Assembly: GCA_009777715.1 (NCBI GenBank)
Contig: WRLH01000008.1
Coordinates: forward strand, 54,099-118,098
From: Lachnospiraceae bacterium
GTDB lineage: Bacteria; Bacillota; Clostridia; Lachnospirales; Lachnospiraceae
Reading direction: 5' to 3'
Length of the DNA: 64,000 nt
The translations under genes and the position numbers were made by a program. Each line of letters starts with the position of its first letter. Position 1 is the first letter of the stretch. The notes beneath the pieces were generated by a model, which worked only from the letters and a program-made list of their open reading frames with translations, had not been told where the DNA came from and did not search any database. Positions 8,615 through 17,135 of the stretch are shown here, piece by piece.

Positions 8615-9928
8615 ATGAATTTATACGAAAAAATAATGTCCGGCGCGGAAAAAATATCATTAATCGGCTTGGGATATGTCGGAATGCCGATTGCAGTTGC
8701 TTTTGCGGCTAAGGCAAAGGTCATTGGCTTTGACCTAAATAAAGAAAAAATCGAGCTTTATCAATCCGGCTTTGACCCGACTAAGGAAGTCGGCAATGAG
8801 GTTATTAAAAAGACAACAGTTGAATTTACCTCTGACCCAGCCAGCCTTAAAGAAGCAAAATTCCATATCGTGGCTGTGCCGACTCCGGTTACCGATGACA
8901 ATATTCCCGATTTGTCCCCGCTAAAAGGCGCAAGCTTGATTTTGGGGCAAAACCTAGTCAAAGGCTCGATTGTCGTTTTTGAATCAACCGTATATCCCGG
9001 CGTGACAGAAGATATCTGCGTCCCGATTCTCGAAGCAGAGTCAGGCCTTAAATGCGGAATTGATTTTAAGGTGGGTTATTCGCCGGAGCGGATTAATCCG
9101 GGTGACAAGGTCCACCGCTTAGAAACAATTATCAAGGTAGTGGCCGGAATGGACGAGGAATCACTTGACATTATCGCAAAGGTATATGAATTAGTTGTAG
9201 AAGCCGGGGTTTACCGCGCCGAATCCATCCGTGTCGCCGAAGCGGCCAAGGTCATCGAAAACAGCCAGCGCGACATCAACATCGCATTCATGAACGAGCT
9301 TTCGATTATCTTTAACAAAATGGGGATTGATACAAAAGCAGTTCTAAAAGCCGCCGGGACGAAATGGAATTTCCTTAATTTTTCCCCCGGCCTTGTTGGT
9401 GGCCATTGCATAGGCGTTGACCCTTACTACCTGACCTACAAAGCGGAAGAGATGGGTTACCATTCCCAGATTATCCTGGCCGGACGCCGAATCAATGATG
9501 ATATGGCAAGATATGTCGCGGAAAGCTTGGTTAAAAACCTGATTAAAGCTGATGTCCCAGTAAAAAATGCCAAAATAGCCATCCTTGGTTTTACTTTCAA
9601 AGAAAATTGCCCCGATACCCGCAACACGAAAATTATCGATATCTATAAAGAATTGGAAGAATATGGAATTAAACCAATCGTTGTTGACCCCGAAGCTGAC
9701 ATTGAAGAAGCAAAAAAATTCTACCGCATTGATTTTACCGACCTAAAAAACGTAAAAAATATGGATGCGGTTATTATTGCCGTCGCCCATCAGCAATTTA
9801 CTTTATTTGATAAAGCCAAAATCGACTCTTTCTTTAAACAGGATAATGACAAAAAGATTCTCATGGATTTGAAAGGCTTATTTACGCGCAAGGATTATGA
9901 AGATGATTATATTTATTGGCGGTTGTAG
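8615..9928 (+). CDS. tviB: UDP-HexNAc 6-dehydrogenase (TviB/WbpA family)
   Basis: A nucleotide-sugar dehydrogenase that oxidises C6 of a UDP-N-acetylhexosamine to the uronic acid using two NAD+. Seen: the Rossmann motif SLIGLGYVGMPIA (residues 15-27), 'ESTVYPG', 'GYSPERINPGD', 'ENSQRDINIAFMNEL', the catalytic cysteine in GGHCIGVDPYYL (Cys265), and a C-terminal domain with 'LGFTFKENCPDTRNTK'. The pattern matches TviB/WbpA rather than the UDP-glucose or GDP-mannose enzymes. ATG 8615 is chosen because GGAAAGG lies nine bases upstream; a TTG at 8576 is in frame but has no such site. The product would be a uronic HexNAc for this capsule. The gene symbol is by family only. Confidence 0.88.
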   Translation: MNLYEKIMSGAEKISLIGLGYVGMPIAVAFAAKAKVIGFDLNKEKIELYQSGFDPTKEVGNEVIKKTTVEFTSDPASLKEAKFHIVAVPTPVTDDNIPDLSPLKGASLILGQNLVKGSIVVFESTVYPGVTEDICVPILEAESGLKCGIDFKVGYSPERINPGDKVHRLETIIKVVAGMDEESLDIIAKVYELVVEAGVYRAESIRVAEAAKVIENSQRDINIAFMNELSIIFNKMGIDTKAVLKAAGTKWNFLNFSPGLVGGHCIGVDPYYLTYKAEEMGYHSQIILAGRRINDDMARYVAESLVKNLIKADVPVKNAKIAILGFTFKENCPDTRNTKIIDIYKELEEYGIKPIVVDPEADIEEAKKFYRIDFTDLKNVKNMDAVIIAVAHQQFTLFDKAKIDSFFKQDNDKKILMDLKGLFTRKDYEDDYIYWRL

Positions 9929-9933
9929 CAAGC

Positions 9934-10350
9934 TCATTTTTTGAAAATGACAAATTTATTAAATATATAATTGGATAACACAACAATGACGGAAATTAAT
10001 ATTTTGGCGACCGCTCCCTCAATGCCGAAAATAGTTTGATTTAACCCTATAAAAACTAACAGCGGCAACCCGGCAATTTCGAAAATGCCGGAGAAAATTC
10101 TTGCCCCAATAAACAAAATAATTTCCTTTGCGGTTTTTTGGAAAGAAAAATCAACGCTTTCAAACACAAATAATTTATTGACTATAAAAGCAAATATTAT
10201 TGCAACCAGCCAAGCAATACTATTACTGATAACGAGAGAAAAAACCTTAAGCGAAACAGTATATGTTACCCAGTTAACAATTGTCGTGGCAACACCAAAA
10301 AAGAGATACAAAATCTGCTCTTTATATTTATTGAATAATTTCATAATCAT
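9934..10350 (-). CDS. GtrA family flippase
   Basis: A small four-helix membrane protein of the GtrA family (about 138 aa), thought to flip undecaprenyl-phosphate-linked monosaccharides across the membrane. Motifs: 'YLFFGVATTIVNWVTY' in helix 1 and 'AWLVAIIFAFIVNKLFVFES' in helix 2. It follows the DPM1-like GT2 gene by 23 bp, a standard GtrB-GtrA pairing. Start choice is uncertain: ATG 10350, ATG 10344 or GTG 10365. A GGGAGG is adjacent to the GTG and about 14 nt from ATG 10350. It is convergent with the dehydrogenase gene, with five bases between the two ends. Confidence 0.87.
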   Translation of the reverse strand: MIMKLFNKYKEQILYLFFGVATTIVNWVTYTVSLKVFSLVISNSIAWLVAIIFAFIVNKLFVFESVDFSFQKTAKEIILFIGARIFSGIFEIAGLPLLVFIGLNQTIFGIEGAVAKILISVIVVLSNYIFNKFVIFKK

Positions 10351-10373
10351 AATGATGGTTTTCACCCTCCCGG

Positions 10374-11078
10374 CTAAAGCCGTTTCCGGATTTTTAGTAA
10401 ATCAAACGTTGCTTTAAAGCCGACCTTAATAATCTGGGGGGCAAAAATAGAATTAGTCCCGCCTTGCCTTTCTCTGATTGTGACCGGAATGGATTTTACT
10501 TTAAGCTTATTTTTGGCAAAGTAAACCGAGATAAGCACGTTGGCCAGAAAGAAATCCTTGGGAATAATTTTAAGTGCCTTTTCTAATGGGCAGGCTTTCA
10601 TCAAGCGATAAGCCAAATTGGCATCCCTGATAAATTCACCAAAGAAGAGAAAAAGAACTGTCCTAAGCGTCCGGGTAATAACGAGACGGAAAAAGCCGTC
10701 ATTGCGTACTTCCCGTAACCCGATGACCATTTCATAATCAGCCCGCGCTTCCCAGAAATCAGGAAAATATTCCGTTAATGTCTGCCCATCAGAATCAGTC
10801 TGGAAAACATAATCTGCTCCATTTTTAAGCGCATAATCATAAGCATAAAGGCAAGTTGGGCCATGGCCCGAATTTGGTTTCGTTAAAGCGATAAGCTGTG
10901 GATATTCTTTGCTTAGTTCGCACAATAGCTCATAAGTATTATCCTTGCTTCCGTCATCAACAACAACTAAGCGGCTATCCGGCCCAGCCATAACTGCCAT
11001 CTCGTGCCAGTCAGGCACGACAGAGCGGATATTTTCGGCTTCATTATAAGCGGGCATGACGATATACAGTTTTTCCAT
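10374..11078 (-). CDS. GT2 polyprenyl-phosphate glycosyltransferase (DPM1/GtrB-like)
   Basis: A soluble GT-A glycosyltransferase of 234 aa, the compact DPM1 type without membrane helices. Motifs: MPAYNEAENI, VVDDGSKDNT (first acidic site), TDSDGQT (DxD metal site) and 'RDANLAYRLM'. It would transfer a sugar from a nucleotide donor to undecaprenyl phosphate. It lies 12 bp after the UDP-galactopyranose mutase gene and before gtrA, so the obvious donor candidate is UDP-galactofuranose. That is inferred from neighbours only. A GAGGT site lies five bases before the ATG. Confidence 0.87.
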   Translation of the reverse strand: MEKLYIVMPAYNEAENIRSVVPDWHEMAVMAGPDSRLVVVDDGSKDNTYELLCELSKEYPQLIALTKPNSGHGPTCLYAYDYALKNGADYVFQTDSDGQTLTEYFPDFWEARADYEMVIGLREVRNDGFFRLVITRTLRTVLFLFFGEFIRDANLAYRLMKACPLEKALKIIPKDFFLANVLISVYFAKNKLKVKSIPVTIRERQGGTNSIFAPQIIKVGFKATFDLLKIRKRL

Positions 11079-11090
11079 GTTTACCTCTTC

Positions 11091-12188
11091 TTACGTGAAT
11101 AATTTGGCTAATGCTAAAGCATCAAGAACGGTATCTTGCATATTTGTATATTTGTAATTGCCTAACCGTCCGCCAAAAATTATTTGGTTATTTTTATTAG
11201 CTAATTGAAAGTACTTATTGTATAAATCTATATTGCGGGCATCATTGATTGGATAGAAAGCTTCTTCGCCTTGCTTCCAATCCTGGGGATATTCATATGA
11301 AACAGCGGTAACTTCGCTTTGGGCAAATTCAAAATGCTTATGCTCGATAGTCCTAGTATAGGGAATATCCTTATCGGTATAATTAACCACCGCAACACCT
11401 TGGAAGTTATCAGTTTCCATAATCTTGGTATCAAAGAATAACCCCCTGTATTCTAAAGTTCCATGACAATACTCAAAATATTCATCTATCATTCCGGTAT
11501 AAAGAATTTTTACGGCTTGATTATGCCATTTATTGCGGTTATCAAGAAAATCTTCGTTTAACGCGACATCGCATTGGCTAAGCATTTTCTCAATTATTTT
11601 GGTATATCCGCCGATGGGTATGCCTTGATAAAGGGTATTATAATAATTGTTATCATAAGTGAAGCGTAAGGGAATACGGCTTATTACTGAGGGGGGCAAT
11701 GCGGTACATGGCCGCCCCCATTGCTTTTCTGAGTAACCTTTAACTAGTTTTTCGTATAAGTCATCACCAACCATTGAAAGAACGTGTTCTTCGAGATTTT
11801 CCGGATTATCTTTCTGGTGTTTTATAGTTTGTCCGGCGATAATTTTTTGGGCCTCGGCTGGGGTTTTTACGCCCCACATCTGATGGAACGTGTGCATATT
11901 AAAGGGCATATTAAACTGCTCGCCATAATATCTGGCAATGACATTGTTGGTGAAGCGGTTAAAGCTAGTGAATTGATTCAAATAATCCCAGACAATGGAA
12001 CTGTTAGTATACAAAATATGGGCGCCGTATTTGTGGATATTAATGCCCGATTCATTATAAGTATAGACATTTCCGCCAAGGTGATTACGTTTTTCGATGA
12101 CTAAGCATTTTTTATTTTTCTTTCCCATTTCGTGGGCGAAAACTGATCCAAACAAACCTGAACCAACAATTAAGTAGTCATATTTCAA
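11091..12188 (-). CDS. glf: UDP-galactopyranose mutase
   Basis: A flavoenzyme that interconverts UDP-galactopyranose and UDP-galactofuranose in the cytoplasm. Length 365 aa is normal for the family. Seen: the FAD motif YLIVGSGLFGSVFA (residues 5-18), 'NHLGGNVYTY', 'HKYGAHILYTN', 'GYSEKQWG', 'GIPIGGYTKIIEKML', and the C-terminal 'FGGRLGNYKY'. The gene follows the DUF6056 gene in the same direction with 78 bp between them. That gap holds a TATAAT-like -10 and an AAGGG site eight bases before the ATG, so it may also have its own weak promoter. It supplies furanose for the downstream GtrB-like enzyme. Confidence 0.95.
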   Translation of the reverse strand: MKYDYLIVGSGLFGSVFAHEMGKKNKKCLVIEKRNHLGGNVYTYNESGINIHKYGAHILYTNSSIVWDYLNQFTSFNRFTNNVIARYYGEQFNMPFNMHTFHQMWGVKTPAEAQKIIAGQTIKHQKDNPENLEEHVLSMVGDDLYEKLVKGYSEKQWGRPCTALPPSVISRIPLRFTYDNNYYNTLYQGIPIGGYTKIIEKMLSQCDVALNEDFLDNRNKWHNQAVKILYTGMIDEYFEYCHGTLEYRGLFFDTKIMETDNFQGVAVVNYTDKDIPYTRTIEHKHFEFAQSEVTAVSYEYPQDWKQGEEAFYPINDARNIDLYNKYFQLANKNNQIIFGGRLGNYKYTNMQDTVLDALALAKLFT

Positions 12189-12266
12189 CCCTTAGCACCT
12201 CCAAATTTTGTAATCCCTTTTGACATTATACACCAATGGCATTGCAAATAAAAGATAATTATTTCA

Positions 12267-13622
12267 TTACCATTCACCTCGTACTCTATAAGCTCCATAA
12301 TAGGCGGCTATCCACCGATTGAACCAATCTTCTTCGTCCTCGTAAAAAGAAGCATAGTTCAAAACGGAATAATTAGAATTATTTGGAACGGTAATTTTTA
12401 CAGTAATAATTTCATTAAGCTCTTTTTCAGCTATGATGACATTGATTTGCTCTTGATGAAAAGAATGCTGGTCTTTTAGCAAAAACAACTCAATCAAAAA
12501 GCTATTGATGAATGCAAAGCATATCAAAATAGTAGCTGCTTTGTGCCATATTATTTGCTTGTGATTTCGAAGTTGCAAAACGGTAGTACCAATGGCGATT
12601 ATTAATAATAGGCTTGGCCCAAACAATGTCCGATAGGGAGTACTGTCAATTAGTATCATAGAAAGTATTCCTGACAGGAAGCCACTAATCAGAATAAGTA
12701 TTTTAGTTTTCAGATTTTTATTTAGAAGATTATGATAGCTGGCGTAAGTTAATGTACCTGTAAAAACTACTATGCCTTGCCACAAAGTTTCAAAAGTTCT
12801 GGTATAAGTACGATAAAAACCGGAAATTAAAGCAGTCATTGATAGGTCAATCGCACTTCTTTCTTGTCCGAAAGACCCAGGGCCTCTCACAATCAATAGC
12901 CACCCGATAAGACCTGTTAAAATTATTAGCAATTTCCAAGCTTGGACATGGTTATTTTGTAAATAATATTTGAGAGTTAATAATCCCATGACAAGAATCA
13001 TCATCGCTCCGCTATTTTCGTTCGTAGCCCCGGCAAAAAAAGCAAAAATGCAAATACATATAGTTTTGAATATATTTAGTTTGCGGTCTTCAAGATGGAG
13101 ATATAGATAGAATAAACCCATATATATTATTGCCGGCCACAAATAATGACAACTCCCGCTTAAAAAGAGAGTGGTGAGTGCAAACTGTGGCAAGATGAAC
13201 CACATACCAACATATAGGCTTAACAACTCTACTGGATTCCACTCTTTATTGTCAGTCAATTTTAACATTGTTGCATATAGAATGCCACCTAAAGCACAAA
13301 AAGCAATGGAATTAAATATATTAAATATTATTTTGGGGAATTGCATAAATAAATGTGAGAAAAAGAACGCGACAAATCGACTATTGTAATGTTGCCAATG
13401 ATTAAACTGTGAAGCGAAAAAATCTCCGATACTGCTTATTGTTTTATAGGGGGGGGGTGACGGCAGGTATGATTCCCAGTAAAAATGATACATATAATCA
13501 TCCCAGATATAATCCGTATAGTTATTGAAAAGAAAAATGCCTGCAAAAGTCCCCAATATGGTTAAATAAATAAGTATCTTTGTATTTCGCTTTATGTAGT
13601 CATTAATTGATATTAATCTCAT
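12267..13622 (-). CDS. DUF6056-type membrane protein with in-frame C9 tract
   Basis: DUF6056-family polytopic protein (451 aa), first gene of a four-gene minus-strand unit with glf, a GtrB-like GT2 and gtrA. Motifs: YIWDDYMYHFY (Asp41-Asp42), 'YNSRFVAFFF', 'FLSGSCHYLWPA', 'NENSGAM'. Residues 56-58 are three prolines encoded by nine consecutive cytosines; any one-base slip there would truncate the protein early. It is preceded by a consensus promoter and an AAAGGG ribosome site. By position it is the best candidate for the outer-face transferase of the galactofuranose cassette (a GtrC role), which is inferred. Confidence 0.82.
   Translation of the reverse strand: MRLISINDYIKRNTKILIYLTILGTFAGIFLFNNYTDYIWDDYMYHFYWESYLPSPPPYKTISSIGDFFASQFNHWQHYNSRFVAFFFSHLFMQFPKIIFNIFNSIAFCALGGILYATMLKLTDNKEWNPVELLSLYVGMWFILPQFALTTLFLSGSCHYLWPAIIYMGLFYLYLHLEDRKLNIFKTICICIFAFFAGATNENSGAMMILVMGLLTLKYYLQNNHVQAWKLLIILTGLIGWLLIVRGPGSFGQERSAIDLSMTALISGFYRTYTRTFETLWQGIVVFTGTLTYASYHNLLNKNLKTKILILISGFLSGILSMILIDSTPYRTLFGPSLLLIIAIGTTVLQLRNHKQIIWHKAATILICFAFINSFLIELFLLKDQHSFHQEQINVIIAEKELNEIITVKITVPNNSNYSVLNYASFYEDEEDWFNRWIAAYYGAYRVRGEW
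13449..13457 (-). repeat. C9 homopolymer tract inside coding sequence
   Basis: Nine G on the plus strand (nine C in the coding strand) in the 5' part of the DUF6056 gene. A run this long is unexpected in an AT-rich genome, and it falls where a slip would switch the gene off. Confidence 0.85.
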
Positions 13623-13646
13623 GGTAATCCCTTTCGTTTTGATTCT

Positions 13647-13675
13647 ATTATATAAGGTCTTTTACAGTATGTCAA
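13647..13675 (-). promoter_or_regulatory. Consensus sigma-A promoter of the galactofuranose cassette
   Basis: TTGACA (13675-13670), a 17-bp spacer and TATAAT (13652-13647) on the minus strand, both hexamers perfect. The start codon at 13622 follows after a short leader with AAAGGG. Confidence 0.85.
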
Positions 13676-13728
13676 TTTATTGAAGTTTTTGTAGCCTACG
13701 AACTCTGTCATTGACCTCTGCGGCTTCT

Positions 13729-13756
13729 GTCATTGCGGCCTCCTGGCCGCAATCCC
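13729..13756. repeat. CATTGCGG-family repeat at a gene end
   Basis: One unit with arms CATTGCGGCC/GGCCGCAATC. It contains the stop codon and the last eight codons (GIAARRPQ) of the lipoprotein gene ending at 13730. Confidence 0.85.
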
Positions 13757-14611
13757 CACTTCAATGCCATCATAAGCATCGAGGTAGGCGCTGACTGCTG
13801 GCGCTAATTCATCCCATGGGACTATCTCGCCGTTGTCCCGGACATAAGTAAATGTGTGGCGAAACCAATCCTCCAGAGGGATATATTGATAGCCGTCAAG
13901 CCGCTCGTCCAAAAGCCGTTCGGCTTCTTCCCACTCCTCTTCTTCGCCAGTCGCCTCGTCATAAAAACGATAGCTGCTGCCAGTAGTGAAGATATAGCTT
14001 AGTTTTTCCCATTCCCCGTCAACATACTGAAAAAATTGGGTCTCCGACCAAGTAAAACCGCTGGCCCATGTCGCTGACAGCTTATCCCGGACACCGCTGT
14101 CTAGATGCCTATAAATCTCAAACCATTGGGAAGTAATGATTTCCTTTAGCCCGCCGTCTTCGATACTGTATAAAGTTTCTTGCGTAAGGACGAAATCATG
14201 TGACATATCCGTAATCGATACATATGGGGCTTCAAAACCCATATCATAAAGCGAAAGTTCGTAGTCATAATCGGCGTATTCCCAAATGTCGCCGAAATAC
14301 TCCCTTTTTCCGGGTAAAAGCTCCAGCATTTCCGCATGGAAGTCCCGCGTCCTTTCAAAGACAGCTTCTTTCCATTTTAGTGAATTATCAAACGCCAAAT
14401 CGGAAGACAATGCCGGGGCCAGGTCAGGCGTAGGGTCAAGGGATAAAGGCGTGGCAGGGTCTTGTTCCGGTTCTGCGGCCGTCTGGACAATTCCTTCTGA
14501 TGGGGTTTCTGTCAAGTTTTCCATCATGCTGGCGCAACCTGCCGCCATAAGGAGTAAGCAGGTCGCGAAAAGGAAGATTATGTATTTTTTCTTATTCTTT
14601 ATTTTGTCCAT
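13730..14611 (-). CDS. Lipoprotein of unknown function
   Basis: I do not recognise this 293-aa protein. It has a lysine-rich start, a hydrophobic segment and a lipobox LMAAGC, so it should be exported and lipid-anchored at Cys26. Residues 30-80 are a low-complexity Pro/Thr/Glu linker. The rest is rich in Trp, Tyr and acidic residues (for example GEEEEWEEAERLLDERLDGY) and looks like a single globular domain. The final GIAARRPQ comes from a dispersed repeat. GAGGAT lies eight bases before ATG 14611. Two candidate promoters lie upstream at about 14.8 and 14.95 kb. It is between two glycosylation gene sets but shows no enzymatic motif. Confidence 0.75.
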   Translation of the reverse strand: MDKIKNKKKYIIFLFATCLLLMAAGCASMMENLTETPSEGIVQTAAEPEQDPATPLSLDPTPDLAPALSSDLAFDNSLKWKEAVFERTRDFHAEMLELLPGKREYFGDIWEYADYDYELSLYDMGFEAPYVSITDMSHDFVLTQETLYSIEDGGLKEIITSQWFEIYRHLDSGVRDKLSATWASGFTWSETQFFQYVDGEWEKLSYIFTTGSSYRFYDEATGEEEEWEEAERLLDERLDGYQYIPLEDWFRHTFTYVRDNGEIVPWDELAPAVSAYLDAYDGIEVGIAARRPQ

Positions 14612-14640
14612 CTGTATATCCTCATAAAATGATAAGCCCT

Positions 14641-14705
14641 GTCATTGCGGCCACCGAGCCGTAATCTCATAAGCTTGCGGGATTGCGGTTCAAGTCCGCA
14701 ATGAC
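14641..14705. repeat. Two CATTGCGG-family repeats in opposite orientation
   Basis: Units at 14641-14667 and (inverted) 14681-14705, lying in the 5' leader of the lipoprotein gene. A separate hairpin (AAATTGTGT/ACACAATTT arms) follows at 14726-14754. The rest of 14612-15137 holds the promoters listed separately and no gene. Confidence 0.8.
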
Positions 14706-14791
14706 GATGGGTCAAGCACAATGACAAATTGTGTCGCGGCTCGCTACACAATTTTGACATAGAAAATTTTCGCACCTCTACTGTCCCATTT

Positions 14792-14822
14792 ATTATATAG
14801 TTTTCGGGACAGTTTTTGTCAA
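14792..14822 (-). promoter_or_regulatory. Candidate promoter with flanking inverted repeat
   Basis: TTGACA at 14822-14817 and TATATA at 17 bp or TATAAT at 19 bp, reading toward the lipoprotein gene. The -10 lies between arms ACTGTCCC (14780-14787) and GGGACAGT (14806-14813), which could be a repressor site. On the other strand the same hairpin is followed by T5 and could act as a terminator. Confidence 0.5.
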
Positions 14823-14935
14823 GTGTTATTAATACTCCTTAATTTTAAAGCATTTTTGCTGCTCTTTTCTGCATTTTTTATATTGCCGCTATACTTATAC
14901 TGCTCAAATAAAAAATCATCAATGTCATCATGAAC

Positions 14936-15003
14936 AGTATAACAGTTTTTATGATTCCACGCAAATTGAAAATCTCAGAAATTATACGTTTGAAACTAAT
15001 TTA
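14936..15003 (-). promoter_or_regulatory. Promoter with a conserved upstream element (copy 1)
   Basis: TTGCGT (14964-14959), a 17-bp spacer and TATACT (14941-14936) on the minus strand. The roughly 38 bp upstream of -35 (14965-15003) are nearly identical to the upstream region of the promoter at 33643 on the other strand, which suggests a shared activator or repressor site. Confidence 0.65.
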
Positions 15004-15137
15004 GTGTTGACAATATATATATATATATAATTGACTAGTGATCATGAAAATAAATATAACGCTAAGGCGTTTGACGATTAAATTTGCTATTATTATTTGG
15101 ATATATAATAACTTGACTACGAGGAGAAGAAAGCAAA

Positions 15138-16211
15138 ATGAAAATGTCAGAAATGGTTTTGCTCGGATTAAAGCACGCAAAAAATACATTTGCAGAAGAT
15201 ATTTATTTAAGATATAGATATGATATGACAAAGCCGATAACATTTTATGCACTTATAAATGAGAGATGCAATGCAAAATGCTTAATGTGTAATTTTTATC
15301 GGCGTGATAAATATCTTGATGAAATGACTTTGGAAGAGTGGCAAAGAGCATTACTGAGCCTAAAAAAATTTGTCGGAAAATTCTCAATCAGCTTCAGCGG
15401 TGGCGAACCTTTTCTTAGAAAAGATTTTATCGATTTACTTGAATGGTGCAATAGAAATGGAATAATGGCAGGCGCAACCACAAACGGCTCTTTGTTGAAT
15501 GAGGACAATGTCAAGAAAATTGTTTCTGCTAAGCCATTCAATATTAATATTTCGGTGGATGCTCCCAATGCAGATGTTCACGATTATTTACGTGGAGTGC
15601 CTGGGTTATTTGATAGTTTGAATAAAGGAATTACCCATCTAGTTAAAGAACGTGAACGTCAAGGGATATACTTTCCAATAACTATAAAACCAACAATAAA
15701 TGCTTTGAATTACCAATATCTTCCTGAACTTGTCGAATGGACAAAAAGAATAGGCGCAACCAACTTAAGTCCCCAAACAATGAACCGCAGGACACCGGAA
15801 TGTGATGAATTGTGGATTGATGAAAGTGCATTGCCTAAATTTGAAAATGTCATTAACCAATTAATCATTATGAAACGCAAAGGTGAACCAATTCAAACAT
15901 CCGAAAGTGTGTTGGCATTAATGCCAGAACATTTTAAGGGTGTGAGGGCTTCCAGAAAACTTTCGCCATGCTTAATAGGTCTTCGTAATTTTGAAATTGG
16001 CACAAATGGTGATGTATATTCATGTGGGAATTTTGCAAGCATTGGTAATATCAAAGAGCAATCAGCAAGGAATATATGGAATAGTCCAAAAGCGCGTAGA
16101 ATTAGAAATGATACCGTATCGTGTGAAAAATTATGTTTAGTCACCTGTATGTCACACAAAAAACTAAAAGATAAGATAAAAATGGGATTACAGCTTATGA
16201 GAAAAAATTAA
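15138..16211 (+). CDS. Radical SAM/SPASM domain protein
   Basis: A radical S-adenosylmethionine enzyme (357 aa). The [4Fe-4S] motif is CNAKCLMC (Cys44, Cys48, Cys51), followed by 'SFSGGEPFLRKDF' (SAM-binding GGEP) and 'ATTNGSLL'. The C-terminus carries a SPASM-like cysteine set (SPCLIG, VYSCGNF, SCEKLCLVTCM). SPASM proteins mature peptides, quinone cofactors or sugars; the substrate here is not evident. The start at 15138 has a GAGGAGAAG site. It is on the opposite strand to the surrounding capsule operons and is visibly more AT-rich, with AT tracts upstream (15013-15030), suggesting acquisition by transfer. A radical SAM sugar modification is possible given the setting, but unproven. Confidence 0.87.
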   Translation: MKMSEMVLLGLKHAKNTFAEDIYLRYRYDMTKPITFYALINERCNAKCLMCNFYRRDKYLDEMTLEEWQRALLSLKKFVGKFSISFSGGEPFLRKDFIDLLEWCNRNGIMAGATTNGSLLNEDNVKKIVSAKPFNINISVDAPNADVHDYLRGVPGLFDSLNKGITHLVKERERQGIYFPITIKPTINALNYQYLPELVEWTKRIGATNLSPQTMNRRTPECDELWIDESALPKFENVINQLIIMKRKGEPIQTSESVLALMPEHFKGVRASRKLSPCLIGLRNFEIGTNGDVYSCGNFASIGNIKEQSARNIWNSPKARRIRNDTVSCEKLCLVTCMSHKKLKDKIKMGLQLMRKN

Positions 16212-16274
16212 ATCGGATTGGAAAAAATGCTAAGACAAATGCCTAAGCGATGCAACTACAGAAATTATTGATAT

Positions 16275-16343
16275 TTGACATAGCAATTTCATTGTGATAC
16301 TATTATATCATCTATGTAAGGCAAATAATGACCATAATGGTCA
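16275..16343 (+). promoter_or_regulatory. Promoter and palindromic operator candidate
   Basis: TTGACA (16275-16280), 17 bp, then TACTAT (16298-16303). Downstream, 16329-16343 is a perfect palindrome TGACCAT-A-ATGGTCA, placed where a repressor would block the JAB-like gene. Confidence 0.45.
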
Positions 16344-16375
16344 ATAAAATCAGAATTATTTACGGAAGTAATTAA

Positions 16376-17119
16376 TTGACTAAAGATTGGAAATATTCTA
16401 TTATGCAACAAGTGAAGTTTAAGCTGGACAAAACTAGCCCAGAGTTAATGAAATATACATACGGCATATCAGAGCGAATTGATAACATTGATGAAATGTA
16501 CCAAAAAACGCAGGGATTTTATACTGCTGTTAGTTCTGAAATCTCAGCTGTATTTGAAGGTTGGCTGGTTCGCGAAGGTTGCGATGAGACGCAAGAGCCA
16601 TGGCCGAAATATGATATTATTAACGTGAAGCCCGGACAAAAAGTCGGAAATGGTACTAACTGCACTAACATAAAGCCTACGCTTGATGAATTTATAAGTA
16701 GACATGGCGAAAAATTGGATTATGTACTTTGCATATGGCATAATCATCAGGCGCAAAATTCTTTCAGCAAGCCTGATATACTGCTTTTAATAGAGTATGG
16801 CGAATATGTGATTGAGGCTTTTTTAGATACAGGGAATATTATAGTTCTTTCAATATCACCGGAAGGCAGAAAATATATTAAAGAATCGAATTTAAGAGCA
16901 AAGCAGAAGATCAAGTTAATGCTGGATAAATTTTATGATAAAATTTCAGAAAAATATAGTTATACTGATATTTTAGAAAACGCGAACTATAGTAAGGCAG
17001 ATAAAGCACGTCTGATTGATGAGAGAAGAGAAAAAATAAACAGCGAATTTCTTGATGACTTAATCAAAAGTGGAATGTTTAAAATAAATACTACACATTT
17101 TGAAAAAGTTGTTATATGA
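16376..17119 (+). CDS. JAB/MPN-like protein (putative metalloprotease fold)
   Basis: A 247-aa protein with a JAMM-like signature: WHNHQAQNSFSKPD gives His122-x-His124-x6-Ser131-x2-Asp134, preceded by a candidate glutamate (Glu61, AVFEGW). JAMM enzymes are zinc peptidases that cut isopeptide or C-terminal amide bonds; the HxH...SxxD spacing is close to theirs. The rest is not recognisable to me, and the C-terminal third is a charged helical region. The start is TTG 16376 or ATG 16403, both with weak GGAA sites. It is followed 16 bp later by a 74-aa ORF, probably co-transcribed, and lies after the radical SAM gene. Activity is inferred. Confidence 0.6.
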   Translation: MTKDWKYSIMQQVKFKLDKTSPELMKYTYGISERIDNIDEMYQKTQGFYTAVSSEISAVFEGWLVREGCDETQEPWPKYDIINVKPGQKVGNGTNCTNIKPTLDEFISRHGEKLDYVLCIWHNHQAQNSFSKPDILLLIEYGEYVIEAFLDTGNIIVLSISPEGRKYIKESNLRAKQKIKLMLDKFYDKISEKYSYTDILENANYSKADKARLIDERREKINSEFLDDLIKSGMFKINTTHFEKVVI

Positions 17120-17135
17120 TAGATAAGGGAGATAA

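Noticed and set aside
14780..14817. Terminator on the plus strand
   Set aside because: The hairpin has an 18-base loop and no plus-strand gene lies upstream; the TTGACA/TATATA reading on the minus strand explains it better.
15007..15031. TTGACA/TATAAT promoter in the AT repeat upstream of the radical SAM gene
   Set aside because: The spacer is only 13 bp; a weaker TTGACT-18-TATAAC at 15031-15060 is possible but not convincing.
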